Assembly: GCA_041563315.1 (NCBI GenBank)
Contig: JBFFNE010000065.1
Span: forward strand, 1 to 17,312
Direction of reading: 5' to 3'
Length of the DNA stretch: 17,312 bases
Source of the DNA: JBFEYJ01 sp041563315
Lineage (GTDB): Bacteria; Pseudomonadota; Gammaproteobacteria; Thiohalomonadales; Thiohalomonadaceae
The translations under genes and the position numbers were made by a program. Below the pieces are notes generated by a model, which searched no databases, was not told the DNA's origin, and was given only the letters and a program-made list of their open reading frames with translations. Positions 6,664 through 13,150 of the stretch are shown here, piece after piece (positions within the stretch are counted from its first letter, which is position 1; every line of letters starts with the position of its first letter).

Positions 6664-7506
6664 ATGATCGGTATCGGCCAATCATATGAGTTAGAGGTGG
6701 TCAGCGTTGTTGACTTCGGGGTTTATCTGGATGCGATGAACCTCGGTGAAGTGTTGCTGCCACGTCAGCATGCCCCGCGTGACCTGGCTGTGGGTGATAC
6801 GGTGAAGGTTTTTCTTTACCTCGATTCAGAAGACCGTCCGGTGGCGACCACACAAAAGCCCAAGGCTTGTGTTGGCGAGTTCGCCTATTTACGCGTCGTG
6901 GCCAACACTGAGGTTGGTGCTTTTCTGGACTGGGGGCTGGATAAAGATCTGCTGGTGCCATTTGCAGAGCAGTACCGACCGATGGTGGTTGGGCACTCCT
7001 ACCTGGTTTATGTATACCGCGATGCTATGGACGGGCGGATTGCTGCTTCATCCAAAATCGACAAGTTTCTTGACGATGAGAAGCCGCACAGTTTTAAAGC
7101 TGGACAGGCGGTTGACCTCATTATAGCCAACAGTACTGACTTGGGTTTCAAGGCGATTGTTAATCATAGTCTTTGGGGAGTGCTCTACAAAAATGAAGTG
7201 TTCGAGCGCTTGAGTTTTGGGCAATATAAGAAAGGTTACATCAAGCAGGTTCGTCCTGATGGAAAGATTGACCTAAGTCTTCAGGGGGGGCAGGAAACCC
7301 GCGATAAGTACGCGAGTGTCATTGAAGATTATTTAAGAAAACATGGCGGCTTTGCTGCCGTGCACGACAAGTCTGATCCGGAATTAATTTCAGCGCTGTT
7401 TGGTATGAGCAAAAAATCCTTCAAAAAGGCCATAGGCGGATTATACAAACAGAGGGTTATAAGCATCGACAGTGATGGGATTCGTCTGCTTGAGAAAAGG
7501 GAGTAA
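6664..7506 (+). CDS. CvfB/YitL-family S1-like RNA-binding protein
   Basis: 280 residues, the usual length. It has three tandem S1-type OB folds, about 1-62, 66-130 and 143-208, each with the S1 pattern of a G/A-x-F/Y-L-D strand (for example V-V-D-F-G-V-Y-L-D at 15-23 and N-T-E-V-G-A-F-L-D-W at 81-90). A C-terminal winged helix, about 215-275, contains S-K-K-S-F-K-K-A-I-G-x-L-Y-K. This is the arrangement of the COG2996 'virulence factor B' proteins. They bind RNA and in Staphylococcus affect virulence gene expression; in Gammaproteobacteria the role is unknown. AGGG lies about eight bases before the ATG, supporting the start. An AT-rich stretch upstream (6620-6655) could hold its promoter. Confidence 0.92.
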   Translation: MIGIGQSYELEVVSVVDFGVYLDAMNLGEVLLPRQHAPRDLAVGDTVKVFLYLDSEDRPVATTQKPKACVGEFAYLRVVANTEVGAFLDWGLDKDLLVPFAEQYRPMVVGHSYLVYVYRDAMDGRIAASSKIDKFLDDEKPHSFKAGQAVDLIIANSTDLGFKAIVNHSLWGVLYKNEVFERLSFGQYKKGYIKQVRPDGKIDLSLQGGQETRDKYASVIEDYLRKHGGFAAVHDKSDPELISALFGMSKKSFKKAIGGLYKQRVISIDSDGIRLLEKRE

Positions 7507-7876
7507 GGCAGGGCAGCAATAAGCGGCTTTCCACGGTTGATTAGCGCTCCAGATAAAGTACCACTGGTATCGTCAAAACTTAGCTCTGTCTAGGCCGCCA
7601 GGGTTTTCACTCTCGCTACTGAAGTCGCCGATCCGTATATCACCACTGAATTCCATCTCTCCCGGAGTCACCCCGGCGACACAGAGAAAAAGAGCATCGA
7701 TAACGCGAGGGTAATGCGGTCTACGAGCGGTGCTCTTTGCATCGTCGCCTATCCTTAATCCAACGGCTGGTTGCCTCGGAATTCGGGCGAGTGGTCTCAA
7801 GTATAGGCTGAGAATAGCGCCGGAATGGGTAATGCTGAGGGCGGGGACGTCTATGCCAAATACTGAAGGTGGTGAG
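7507..7876. other. 370-base gap; possible gene relic on minus
   Basis: A minus frame runs from a GTG at 7887 to 7573 (104 codons) and overlaps the end of the LysR gene by 11 bases. Its C-terminal part (V-I-D-A-L-F-L-C-V-A-G onward) looks protein-like, but there is no ribosome binding site and I do not recognise it. Call it a doubtful ORF or relic. No terminator was identified for either flanking gene. Confidence 0.3.
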
Positions 7877-8761
7877 TTACACCGCACCAGGCGCCGTCAG
7901 GTGTGACGCGATGAAATTCACTACCGCACGTAGTCGGGCGATCTGTCGTAGATCCTTATGATAGACCAGCCACATCTCATGAGCGGGCAGGGTGAGATCC
8001 TCTAATAGTGGCACCAGTTGCGGATTGGTTTTGACGAACATCCTGGGCTGGATGGAAATGCCGACACCGGCATGCGTTGCTTTGAGACGCGTGCTAGTGC
8101 TGTCGCTGTTCAACACTTGTGCTGCAGGGGAGGTGTGTTCCATCAGCCACAGGTTTTCGGGCATGGTGGCCAGCTGCTCGCCGTAACTAATTACACGGTG
8201 CTGGGATAGCTCACCAGGCTGAGTGGGATACCCGAAGGTGTCGATATAGGAGCGTGCGGCAAACAGTCCCATCTCTATTTTGCCGAGTTGTCTGATCACC
8301 AGGTTAGATTCGCTCGGGCGGAACAGACGCACTGCAACATCCGCATCACCTCGTGTCAGGTTGGCAGTATTCGAGGAGACGCTCAGGATTAATCGGATGT
8401 TCGGGTAATCGAGATAGAATTGAGGCAGGATAGGAGTTAACACCTCAAGGCAAAGGCCTTCCGGTAATGCGACCCTGACCGTGCCACTAATGTCCTCTTC
8501 ACCGCAGACGGTTCTCTCGATCTTTACAACGAGTGACTGGATCTCCCTGCAGTGGCCCAGGAGTTGAATACCCTCCTCGGTAAGCACTAGCCCTTTGACA
8601 GAGCGTTGAAATAACTTGATTCCCAGTTCCGCCTCAAGGGAATCGATATGCCGCCCAACAGTGGGTTGGTTTGAACCAAGGCTTTTTGCTGCGGCAGTTA
8701 GGCTGCCACCCTTTGCCGCAGCGATAAAGAAGCGTAATCCATCCCAATTTAGTTTATTCAT
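7877..8761 (-). CDS. LysR-family transcriptional regulator
   Basis: 294 residues, normal length. The N-terminal winged helix-turn-helix (about 1-62) shows W-D-G-L-R-F-F-I-A-A-A-K-G-G-S-L-T-A-A-A, then S-N-Q-P-T-V-G-R-H-I-D-S-L-E and L-F-Q-R. The W-D-x-L-R-F-F opening is typical of a large subgroup often annotated as general LysR regulators. The C-terminal substrate-binding domain (about 90-290) is complete, with A-D-V-A-V-R-L (160-166) and G-V-G-I-S-I-Q-P. The effector is unknown. It is divergent from the DUF4395 gene with a LysR-type palindrome between them at 8790-8808, so it probably controls that gene and itself. No ribosome binding site is obvious before the ATG at 8761, but the domain start fits. 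Confidence 0.93.
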   Translation of the reverse strand: MNKLNWDGLRFFIAAAKGGSLTAAAKSLGSNQPTVGRHIDSLEAELGIKLFQRSVKGLVLTEEGIQLLGHCREIQSLVVKIERTVCGEEDISGTVRVALPEGLCLEVLTPILPQFYLDYPNIRLILSVSSNTANLTRGDADVAVRLFRPSESNLVIRQLGKIEMGLFAARSYIDTFGYPTQPGELSQHRVISYGEQLATMPENLWLMEHTSPAAQVLNSDSTSTRLKATHAGVGISIQPRMFVKTNPQLVPLLEDLTLPAHEMWLVYHKDLRQIARLRAVVNFIASHLTAPGAV

Positions 8762-8789
8762 AATTGTATTGTAGTTATGCGTTTTCTGT

Positions 8790-8808
8790 CATATACGACA
8801 TGTATATG
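8790..8808. promoter_or_regulatory. LysR-type operator between divergent genes
   Basis: CATATAC-GACAT-GTATATG is a perfect inverted repeat with 7-base arms and contains the LysR-family T-N11-A signature (ATA arms). It lies 29 bases from the LysR start and 46 bases from the DUF4395 start, the expected place for a divergent LysR target. Confidence 0.65.
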
Positions 8809-8854
8809 AATAGTTTAGTTTATGGTTAGTTCAATACACAAGCGGAGAGAAGTC

Positions 8855-9334
8855 ATGACGGACTACGTGGACCACGCAGAGATTAAGCTGGGGCAGTTGT
8901 TAACCATCGGAATATCGGGTGTTGCCCTCGGTATGCAGAATACCTTGCCACTAATGCTGCTGGGCGTTGTGTTTTTGCTTTCCGGGAGTGTACGGGCAAT
9001 CAGTCCCTTTACACTTCTCTATCGTTGGGTGGTTAGCCCTTTGCGCCTTATGAAGTCTGATTATCGTCTCGATAATATCCAGCCGCACAAGTTTGGGCAA
9101 TTGGTCGGCGCCCTTACCGTGATGATCGCCCTTGGCTTAATTGAATATGGAAATCCACTGGCGGGCTGGTTTGTTGTTGGTGTTCTGATCGCCCTTACAG
9201 TAATCTCGTATGCAGGGTGGTGTATCGGGTGCTTTATGTATTACCAGCTCAACCGGCTGGGGCTTGGCGGATTTTTCCGCAAGGCACCAAAGGATACAAC
9301 CGTGTTTCCCGGCATGCGCCCAAAACGTGATTAA
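8855..9334 (+). CDS. DUF4395 family integral membrane protein
   Basis: 159 residues from the chosen start MTDYVDH. Two pairs of hydrophobic segments lie at about 13-55 and 85-128. The conserved motif at the end of the last helix is W-C-I-G-C (122-126). The two cysteines resemble a redox or metal-binding C-x-x-C and are typical of the family, some of whose members occur with thioredoxin-like or sulfur-transfer genes; the function is unproven. A longer frame begins at 8822, but GGAGAG ends about five bases before the ATG at 8855, so the shorter start is better. The upstream divergent LysR gene and the operator between them suggest LysR control. Downstream is only decayed sequence. Confidence 0.85.
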   Translation: MTDYVDHAEIKLGQLLTIGISGVALGMQNTLPLMLLGVVFLLSGSVRAISPFTLLYRWVVSPLRLMKSDYRLDNIQPHKFGQLVGALTVMIALGLIEYGNPLAGWFVVGVLIALTVISYAGWCIGCFMYYQLNRLGLGGFFRKAPKDTTVFPGMRPKRD

Positions 9335-9808
9335 AATGAAGAAACGAACACTGGTGGCTAACCAGATCAAGCCCCGGCGGCTCGGGGAGCCCTTGCTAAA
9401 TGGCGGTTACACCTGTTGTCCATACTGGAAATCGGGATACGATGTGGGCTATCGCCAGGAGCATGAAGCCGATAATCAGGAAAGTTATGCAGGACAGGGC
9501 TGACCCAGTTACCGCATCACCTTGACACACTTCTTGCGCACACCAGGGAGAACGAGGCCATTCAGCAATGCGTACATACGCTGGAGCTGGCACTGAACGC
9601 GAGCAGAGGCTTGGGGGAGTCTCTGCGCAATTACTGACCGCTATGCCTATGGCTTTCGCTCTCGACACCCTGAGTCTGCATCTGCACGATGCCGAGTGCA
9701 CAATTCGTCATCAAGACTTATCCACCACTTAAGGCGTTGCTGCCCCAACGAAGTAGTCACTTTTCACTCAACTGTTCGAATCATCAGTTAGACGAAAAGG
9801 GATGGGGT
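9335..9808. other. 470-base gap with possible gene relics
   Basis: No intact gene. A minus frame (9396-9701) contains one membrane-helix-like run around F-L-I-I-G-F-M-L-L-A-I-A-H-I-V, and a plus frame near 9500-9650 gives about 50 amphipathic codons ending in a stop. Neither has a start signal or a family I recognise. Together with the ABC-F remnant just downstream, this looks like an eroded stretch. Confidence 0.35.
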
Positions 9809-10312
9809 ATGCATCGACCAGACGCAGGCGCTTTGATCCGCGCACATTCTATTGGGTTAGCACCTTTGCCGATAGCGGCATCACGCTTTTTTCCGATCTT
9901 TCGATTGTCCTTGAGCGGCGCCCATGCGTGGGTCGCCCGTAACGGGCTGGGGAAATCGTTGCTGGCACGTTTACTTGCCGGCAAACTTGCGTCCACTTGC
10001 GGCCGCATTGAGAAAGCCTGTCGGATCGGGTGCCTGCCACAGGAGTTGCCGTCTTTTACAGGGACGGTTGCGTCCCACCGGGATTGGGCTAGGCACCTGG
10101 AGGCTTATCAGCGCATCCTCGATGGTGCAAGGCAGTAGCACAGATTTCGATCTGCTGGAGGCGCACTGGGGGGGGCGCACCGTGCCACCCTGGCATTGGA
10201 AAGTGTCGGCTTCAGAGCCGAGCGGCTTGGGCCTCAGGTTGGCACCCTGTCTGGCGGAGAGCGTATCCGCTTGGCACTGCTGACGCTTAAGGAGCAGGGT
10301 GCGCAATTTTTT
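9809..10312 (+). pseudogene. ABC-F family ATPase remnant, frameshifted and truncated
   Basis: Pieces of the first ATP-binding domain can be read in order across frames. M-H-R-P... A-L-I-R-A-H-S-I-G begins at 9809, after AAGGG. Next come F-A-D-S-G-I-T-L-F-S-D-L-S-I-V-L-E-R-R and Walker A in V-A-R-N-G-L-G-K-S-L-L-A-R-L-L-A-G. Then C-G-R-I-E-K-A-C-R-I-G-C-L-P-Q-E-L, the Q-loop region, and A-Y-Q-R-I-L-D-G-A. The frame then shifts to S-S-T-D-F-D-L-L-E-A-H-W-G and again, at a run of eight G (10168-10175), to V-G-T-L-S-G-G-E-R-I-R-L-A-L-L, the ABC signature. Homology stops at G-A-Q-F-F, just before the Walker B motif. The second ATPase domain is absent. ABC-F proteins work on ribosomes; this one is dead, cut at the edge of the lexA promoter. 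Confidence 0.88.
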
Positions 10313-10336
10313 CGGTTTGAAGGGAGTGAATCGCCT

Positions 10337-10351
10337 GTTCTTATTTTGTTC
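10337..10351 (+). promoter_or_regulatory. candidate LexA box 1 (GTTC-N7-GTTC)
   Basis: GTTCTTATTTTGTTC matches exactly the SOS box known from Alphaproteobacteria. It lies 47 bases before the lexA start and would cover a possible -10 (TTATTT), with TTGAAG at 10317-10322 as -35. No CTGT-N8-ACAG box is present here. Confidence 0.6.
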
Positions 10352-10369
10352 TTTATGTGGTAGATTGGA

Positions 10370-10384
10370 GAACAATAGGAGAAC
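10370..10384 (-). promoter_or_regulatory. candidate LexA box 2 (GTTC-N7-GTTC on minus)
   Basis: GAACAATAGGAGAAC reads GTTCTCCTATTGTTC on minus. It shares GTTCT and TTGTTC ends with box 1 and is placed in the opposite orientation, 33 bases away centre to centre. It overlaps the AGGAG used by the small upstream ORF. Confidence 0.6.
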
Positions 10385-10386
10385 GG

Positions 10387-10401
10387 ATGGCTTTGCAATG
10401 A
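10387..10401 (+). CDS. four-codon upstream ORF overlapping the lexA start
   Basis: ATG GCT TTG CAA TGA (M-A-L-Q-stop). AGGAG at 10377-10381 lies five bases before this ATG but 16 before the lexA ATG, so ribosomes should load here first. Its stop codon overlaps the lexA start as ATGA, the arrangement used for translational coupling. It may be chance, or a one-base error in the lexA leader. Confidence 0.4.
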   Translation: MALQ

Positions 10402-10994
10402 AACTGACCCGGCGACAACAGGCGATCTACGACTACCTGCGGAGTAACGCCAGGCAGTTCGTTTATCCACCGACCTATGATGAATTGTGCCGTGCATTGG
10501 GTCTCAGCTCCCGTGGATCGTTACACAAACATATCCAGGCACTGATCGATGCCGGTCTGGTCGAACCGATGGCCGGGCGTCAGGGGATCAGGCTGGTTGA
10601 ATGGGAGTCACAGGAGAGGGGGATCCCTCACCTGGGCGCCATTGCTGCGGGTCGCCCGATTGAGGCGATATCGCAACCGGAGTTTCTGCCGGTTCCCGAC
10701 TTCCTGATCAGTCAACGTCCCTGTTATGTTCTGACCGTAAAGGGAGAGTCGATGATTGAGGCGGGGATTATGGATGGGGATCTGGTGGTGATTGAGGAGC
10801 GCAGCGTTGCTCGCAATGGCGAGATCGTGGTTGCGCTGATCAATCACGAAGAGGCAACCCTCAAGCGGCTGCAGGATAACCACGACAGCAGCATCACCCT
10901 GTTACCGGAAAACAGTTCGATGGAGCCGATGACCTACGCGGCTGAACAGGTACAGATCCAGGGGGTGTTGGTTAGTCTGCTTCGGCGCTATTAA
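10398..10994 (+). CDS. lexA: LexA repressor
   Basis: SOS response repressor and self-cleaving protease, 198 residues, normal length. The N-terminal winged helix begins M-K-L-T-R-R-Q-Q-A-I-Y-D-Y-L; the recognition helix region is L-S-S-R-G-S-L-H-K-H-I-Q-A-L (36-49), which differs from the E. coli S-P-N-A-A-E-E-H-L-K-A-L. The S24 peptidase domain follows: cleavage site Ala84-Gly85 in A-I-A-A-G-R-P, nucleophile Ser118 in G-E-S-M, and Lys156 in E-A-T-L-K-R-L, matching E. coli spacing. The frame is open upstream to 10299, but the family start is M-K-L-T at 10398. Two GTTC-N7-GTTC elements upstream suggest self-repression. yebG, an SOS gene in E. coli, follows 187 bases downstream. Confidence 0.95.
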   Translation: MKLTRRQQAIYDYLRSNARQFVYPPTYDELCRALGLSSRGSLHKHIQALIDAGLVEPMAGRQGIRLVEWESQERGIPHLGAIAAGRPIEAISQPEFLPVPDFLISQRPCYVLTVKGESMIEAGIMDGDLVVIEERSVARNGEIVVALINHEEATLKRLQDNHDSSITLLPENSSMEPMTYAAEQVQIQGVLVSLLRRY

Positions 10995-11092
10995 GGGCGT
11001 ACTAAGCATGTCAGACATGGCAAAATGTCAGCTAAGTAGTGATAAAAAGCAACTCGAATGGCAATGATTTAGCGTATTTTATTTTCTCACAA

Positions 11093-11118
11093 CAGGCCTC
11101 CGACAGTCGGAATAAGCC
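11093..11118 (+). repeat. hairpin between lexA and yebG
   Basis: TCCGAC-A-GTCGGA (11099-11111) is a perfect palindrome flanked by AGGC and GCCT, so the stem can extend. TTTG follows. It could be the lexA terminator or an operator in front of yebG; the sequence does not decide. A second palindrome, CATGTC-A-GACATG, is at 11007-11019. Confidence 0.45.
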
Positions 11119-11181
11119 TTTGAAAAGATAAATGGGCTGGAAAATTGCACCAATCAATCAGGAAAATAGAGGATATGAAGA

Positions 11182-11469
11182 ATGGCTGTAATTGCGATGT
11201 GGAAATGCGACCGGGACGGCGCCATGTTTGAGGATAAGAAATCGGCAGAAGAGCACGATAAAATGCTGGAACTTGGTGATGTTTTTACCCGGTTACTGGA
11301 GAAAGTTGTCCCTGAAATCGATGAAGACAAGGCGGAGGAGTTTGGCCTGATCATGGCGCGCAACAAGGAGCAAGTGATGCTTGCCTGCAAGGGCAAGATC
11401 GAGGCAATGGAAGAGGTGATCAGCGGCCCGCATAATGTCACCAGACTGGATGTGGCTGAATCGAACTAG
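11182..11469 (+). CDS. yebG: YebG-family DNA-damage-inducible protein
   Basis: 95 residues. It matches the YebG layout: a short beta hairpin with M-A-V-I-A-M-W-K-C-D-R-D-G, then F-x-x-K-K-S-A-E-E-H-D-K-M-L-E-L-G-D-V (16-34, matching E. coli F-T-S-K-K-E-A-D-A-Y-D-K-M-L-D), then an acidic helical region with D-E-D-K-A-E-E-F. YebG is induced by DNA damage in E. coli under LexA; its biochemical role is not established. GAGG lies about nine bases before the ATG. Its position just after lexA supports an SOS role, although no GTTC-N7-GTTC element is seen in its own upstream region, so it may be read through from lexA. Confidence 0.85.
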   Translation: MAVIAMWKCDRDGAMFEDKKSAEEHDKMLELGDVFTRLLEKVVPEIDEDKAEEFGLIMARNKEQVMLACKGKIEAMEEVISGPHNVTRLDVAESN

Positions 11470-12139
11470 CTGTCTTTACTGAGTGCCATGGAAGGCAACA
11501 CGAAGTCGATAACTCCCACGATTTCTGACACCCTCGGTTGCGCGAGTGGTGAAAGGATCGTGGTTAACGAGCGGGTGCTGCGAGAAAGGCTGGTAAATCC
11601 TCGTGCGCAGTCGAGAAGAAGTTAATGACATTTTGACCTTGCTGGCATGATTCCTGGCGCTGCCATGATTGGCTCCAGATACTGGGGAATGTCCTGGATC
11701 ACACTTGCCCTTTGCCGACGGCACAGCCCAATGGTCAACGTTCAGCGGTGTTTCCAGTCCACCCGATAGGGCATTTCACTCCTGCCATGGGAAGTTGAAG
11801 TGTAATCACGCCAGCTCAAATATTACCCCTGCAGTGATACCCTTTACCACAACGAGATGTCCACCTCAGGATGACGCGATTTCTGTCATTCCCCATCCGC
11901 CTGTAATGGGGATAATTTATTCCATCCGTAGTGTGAACGCCTGGCGTTAGAGCCGGTGGCAGATATGCGCTATGTCACACTTTTGAGAACCAATGGCTGT
12001 TAATCTGTTTTTATGGCGAGCAGACGCGTATGCCTTCTGCTTTGTTGCACTGAAACCCTTGGCGGTGGCTCATCGAGCACATGGCTTTATCCATGAAGTA
12101 GATGAGGGATATAGCAACATATAAACGCATTTAAGAAAC
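11470..12139. other. about 670-base gap without a recognisable gene
   Basis: The longest frames (11476-11724 minus, 11669-11950 plus) lack ribosome binding sites and family patterns. CCCCAT (11891-11896) and ATGGGG (11906-11911) form a small hairpin followed by ATAATTTATT, a weak terminator candidate far from yebG. No RNA gene, repeat array or transposase relic was recognised. It may be an eroded gene beyond recognition. Confidence 0.4.
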
Positions 12140-12151
12140 TGCGCTAGCGCA
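12140..12151. promoter_or_regulatory. 12-base perfect palindrome at the -35 position of the YkgJ-type gene
   Basis: TGCGCTAGCGCA occupies the place of the -35 element relative to the TATAAT at 12165-12170. An operator for a repressor or activator is the simplest reading; the binding protein is unknown. Confidence 0.5.
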
Positions 12152-12164
12152 TGACAAGCATACC

Positions 12165-12170
12165 TATAAT
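12165..12170 (+). promoter_or_regulatory. -10 element of the YkgJ-type gene promoter
   Basis: Consensus TATAAT. Transcription would start near 12177, giving a very short leader (about 17 bases) that still holds GGAGG at 12180-12184, nine bases before the ATG. Confidence 0.55.
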
Positions 12171-12193
12171 ATGACGGGTGGAGGATGTAGGAG

Positions 12194-12589
12194 ATGGCGG
12201 ATGAGTCAAAAACGGTTTATGTCGATTGTGAAGCCGGCCGACATCTGGGGTGTCGCACATTCTGCTGCCGTTTGCTGGTCAAACTCAAGCCGCATGAGAT
12301 GAAGGGGAGTGTCGATGGTCTGCCGGCAAAAGGCTATATGGGTAAGAATGCCGAAGGACTGTGCATTCATATGGATAAGGAGACCTGGCGGTGTAAAATA
12401 TGGGAAAAAAGGCCAGAGACCTGTCGCGAGTACAGCTGCAACAACGACTTCATGCTACAGGTTGCGGTACGTGAAGGATTTATCAATATCGCTGATCTTG
12501 CGCGTAAAGCATCGGTCTCGTATATCCCTATAGAGACCTATATCAAAGTACCTCTGATATCTGATGGTGAGAACGTCAGCGACTCATAG
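12194..12589 (+). CDS. YkgJ-family cysteine-cluster protein
   Basis: 131 residues with eight cysteines in the family order: C12, C20, C24-C25 (C-R-T-F-C-C), C57 in G-L-C-I-H-M, C67 in W-R-C-K-I-W, C77 in R-P-E-T-C-R-E-Y and C82. YkgJ/UPF0153 proteins are thought to bind zinc or an iron-sulfur cluster; most have no known reaction. The C-terminal third, from about 90, is predicted helical and has no cysteine. The protein is cytoplasmic, with no signal or membrane segment. GGAGG nine bases before the ATG supports the start. It is converged on by the small minus-strand gene at 12655, with only 65 bases between, including the C16 tract. Confidence 0.88.
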   Translation: MADESKTVYVDCEAGRHLGCRTFCCRLLVKLKPHEMKGSVDGLPAKGYMGKNAEGLCIHMDKETWRCKIWEKRPETCREYSCNNDFMLQVAVREGFINIADLARKASVSYIPIETYIKVPLISDGENVSDS

Positions 12590-12611
12590 GATACGGGATC
12601 ACCATAACCCT

Positions 12612-12631
12612 CCCCCCCCCCCCCCCCGGGG
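12612..12631. repeat. C16 homopolymer followed by G4
   Basis: Sixteen C (12612-12627) then four G, in the 65 bases between two convergent genes. Read on minus it is a G16 run. It could fold as CCCC/GGGG or as a G-quadruplex on minus and help stop both transcripts. The exact length is likely unstable in vivo or uncertain in the assembly. Confidence 0.8.
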
Positions 12632-12654
12632 AATGCAATAGCAATTCCTTCAAG

Positions 12655-12885
12655 TTAATCAAGCTCTTCTTCATGCAATGGCGCAGAGTGTGCTGTCAGA
12701 TCGCCGCGGGTGCTGTGGTACCACACCTGTGCCTCCTCGCGTAGGAGAGTGCCGAGGGTGTGGAGCTCCTCTATGGAAAGATGGTCCATAATGGCGTCAC
12801 TGCCGTCTGCCAGCTTCAGGTGAATAGCGGTGCGGCGTGGCTTGTTATGAAAATTGAGTGAGTAGTTTTCGACCTTTTTCCACAT
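12655..12885 (-). CDS. small hypothetical protein
   Basis: 76 residues from the chosen start MWKKVENY. The N-terminal half is basic and beta-like (Y-S-L-N-F-H-N-K-P-R-R-T-A-I-H-L-K-L-A-D-G-S-D); the C-terminal half is helical and acidic (L-S-I-E-E-L-H-T-L-G-T-L-L-R-E-E-A, ending H-E-E-E-L-D). There is no signal, membrane helix or cysteine. A longer frame goes back to a TTG at 12948, but TTGGAG read on minus lies nine bases before the ATG at 12885, so the shorter form is preferred. I do not recognise the family. It stands alone, convergent with the YkgJ-type gene. Confidence 0.65.
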   Translation of the reverse strand: MWKKVENYSLNFHNKPRRTAIHLKLADGSDAIMDHLSIEELHTLGTLLREEAQVWYHSTRGDLTAHSAPLHEEELD

Positions 12886-13150
12886 GTGCTTACACTCCAA
12901 TTCGTTGCCTTTCGATGAGTATAAACCAAGTCGAGGCGGTTTGAGCAAGAGAAGTGAGTGTCGGATTTGATATCACCTTATTTGTCATAGTGCAGTGTTA
13001 ACATGAGTTGCGATGCCATCGCCAACTTGAGGTGGTAGTGGAAGAGGGCAGAATTTATGGAATATTCGGTGCTGTTCCGCTTAATAATTGGCGGCTCTTA
13101 TGTTTAGGGGTTTAGCTAAGTCAGGTAGGTGGCTTGGGAACCAGTCATCA

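Noticed and set aside
7573..7887. 104-codon minus frame overlapping the end of the LysR gene
   Set aside because: GTG start without a ribosome binding site and no recognisable family; noted only as a possible relic.
11669..11950. 93-codon plus frame in the gap after yebG
   Set aside because: No start signal, irregular composition and no family resemblance on either strand.
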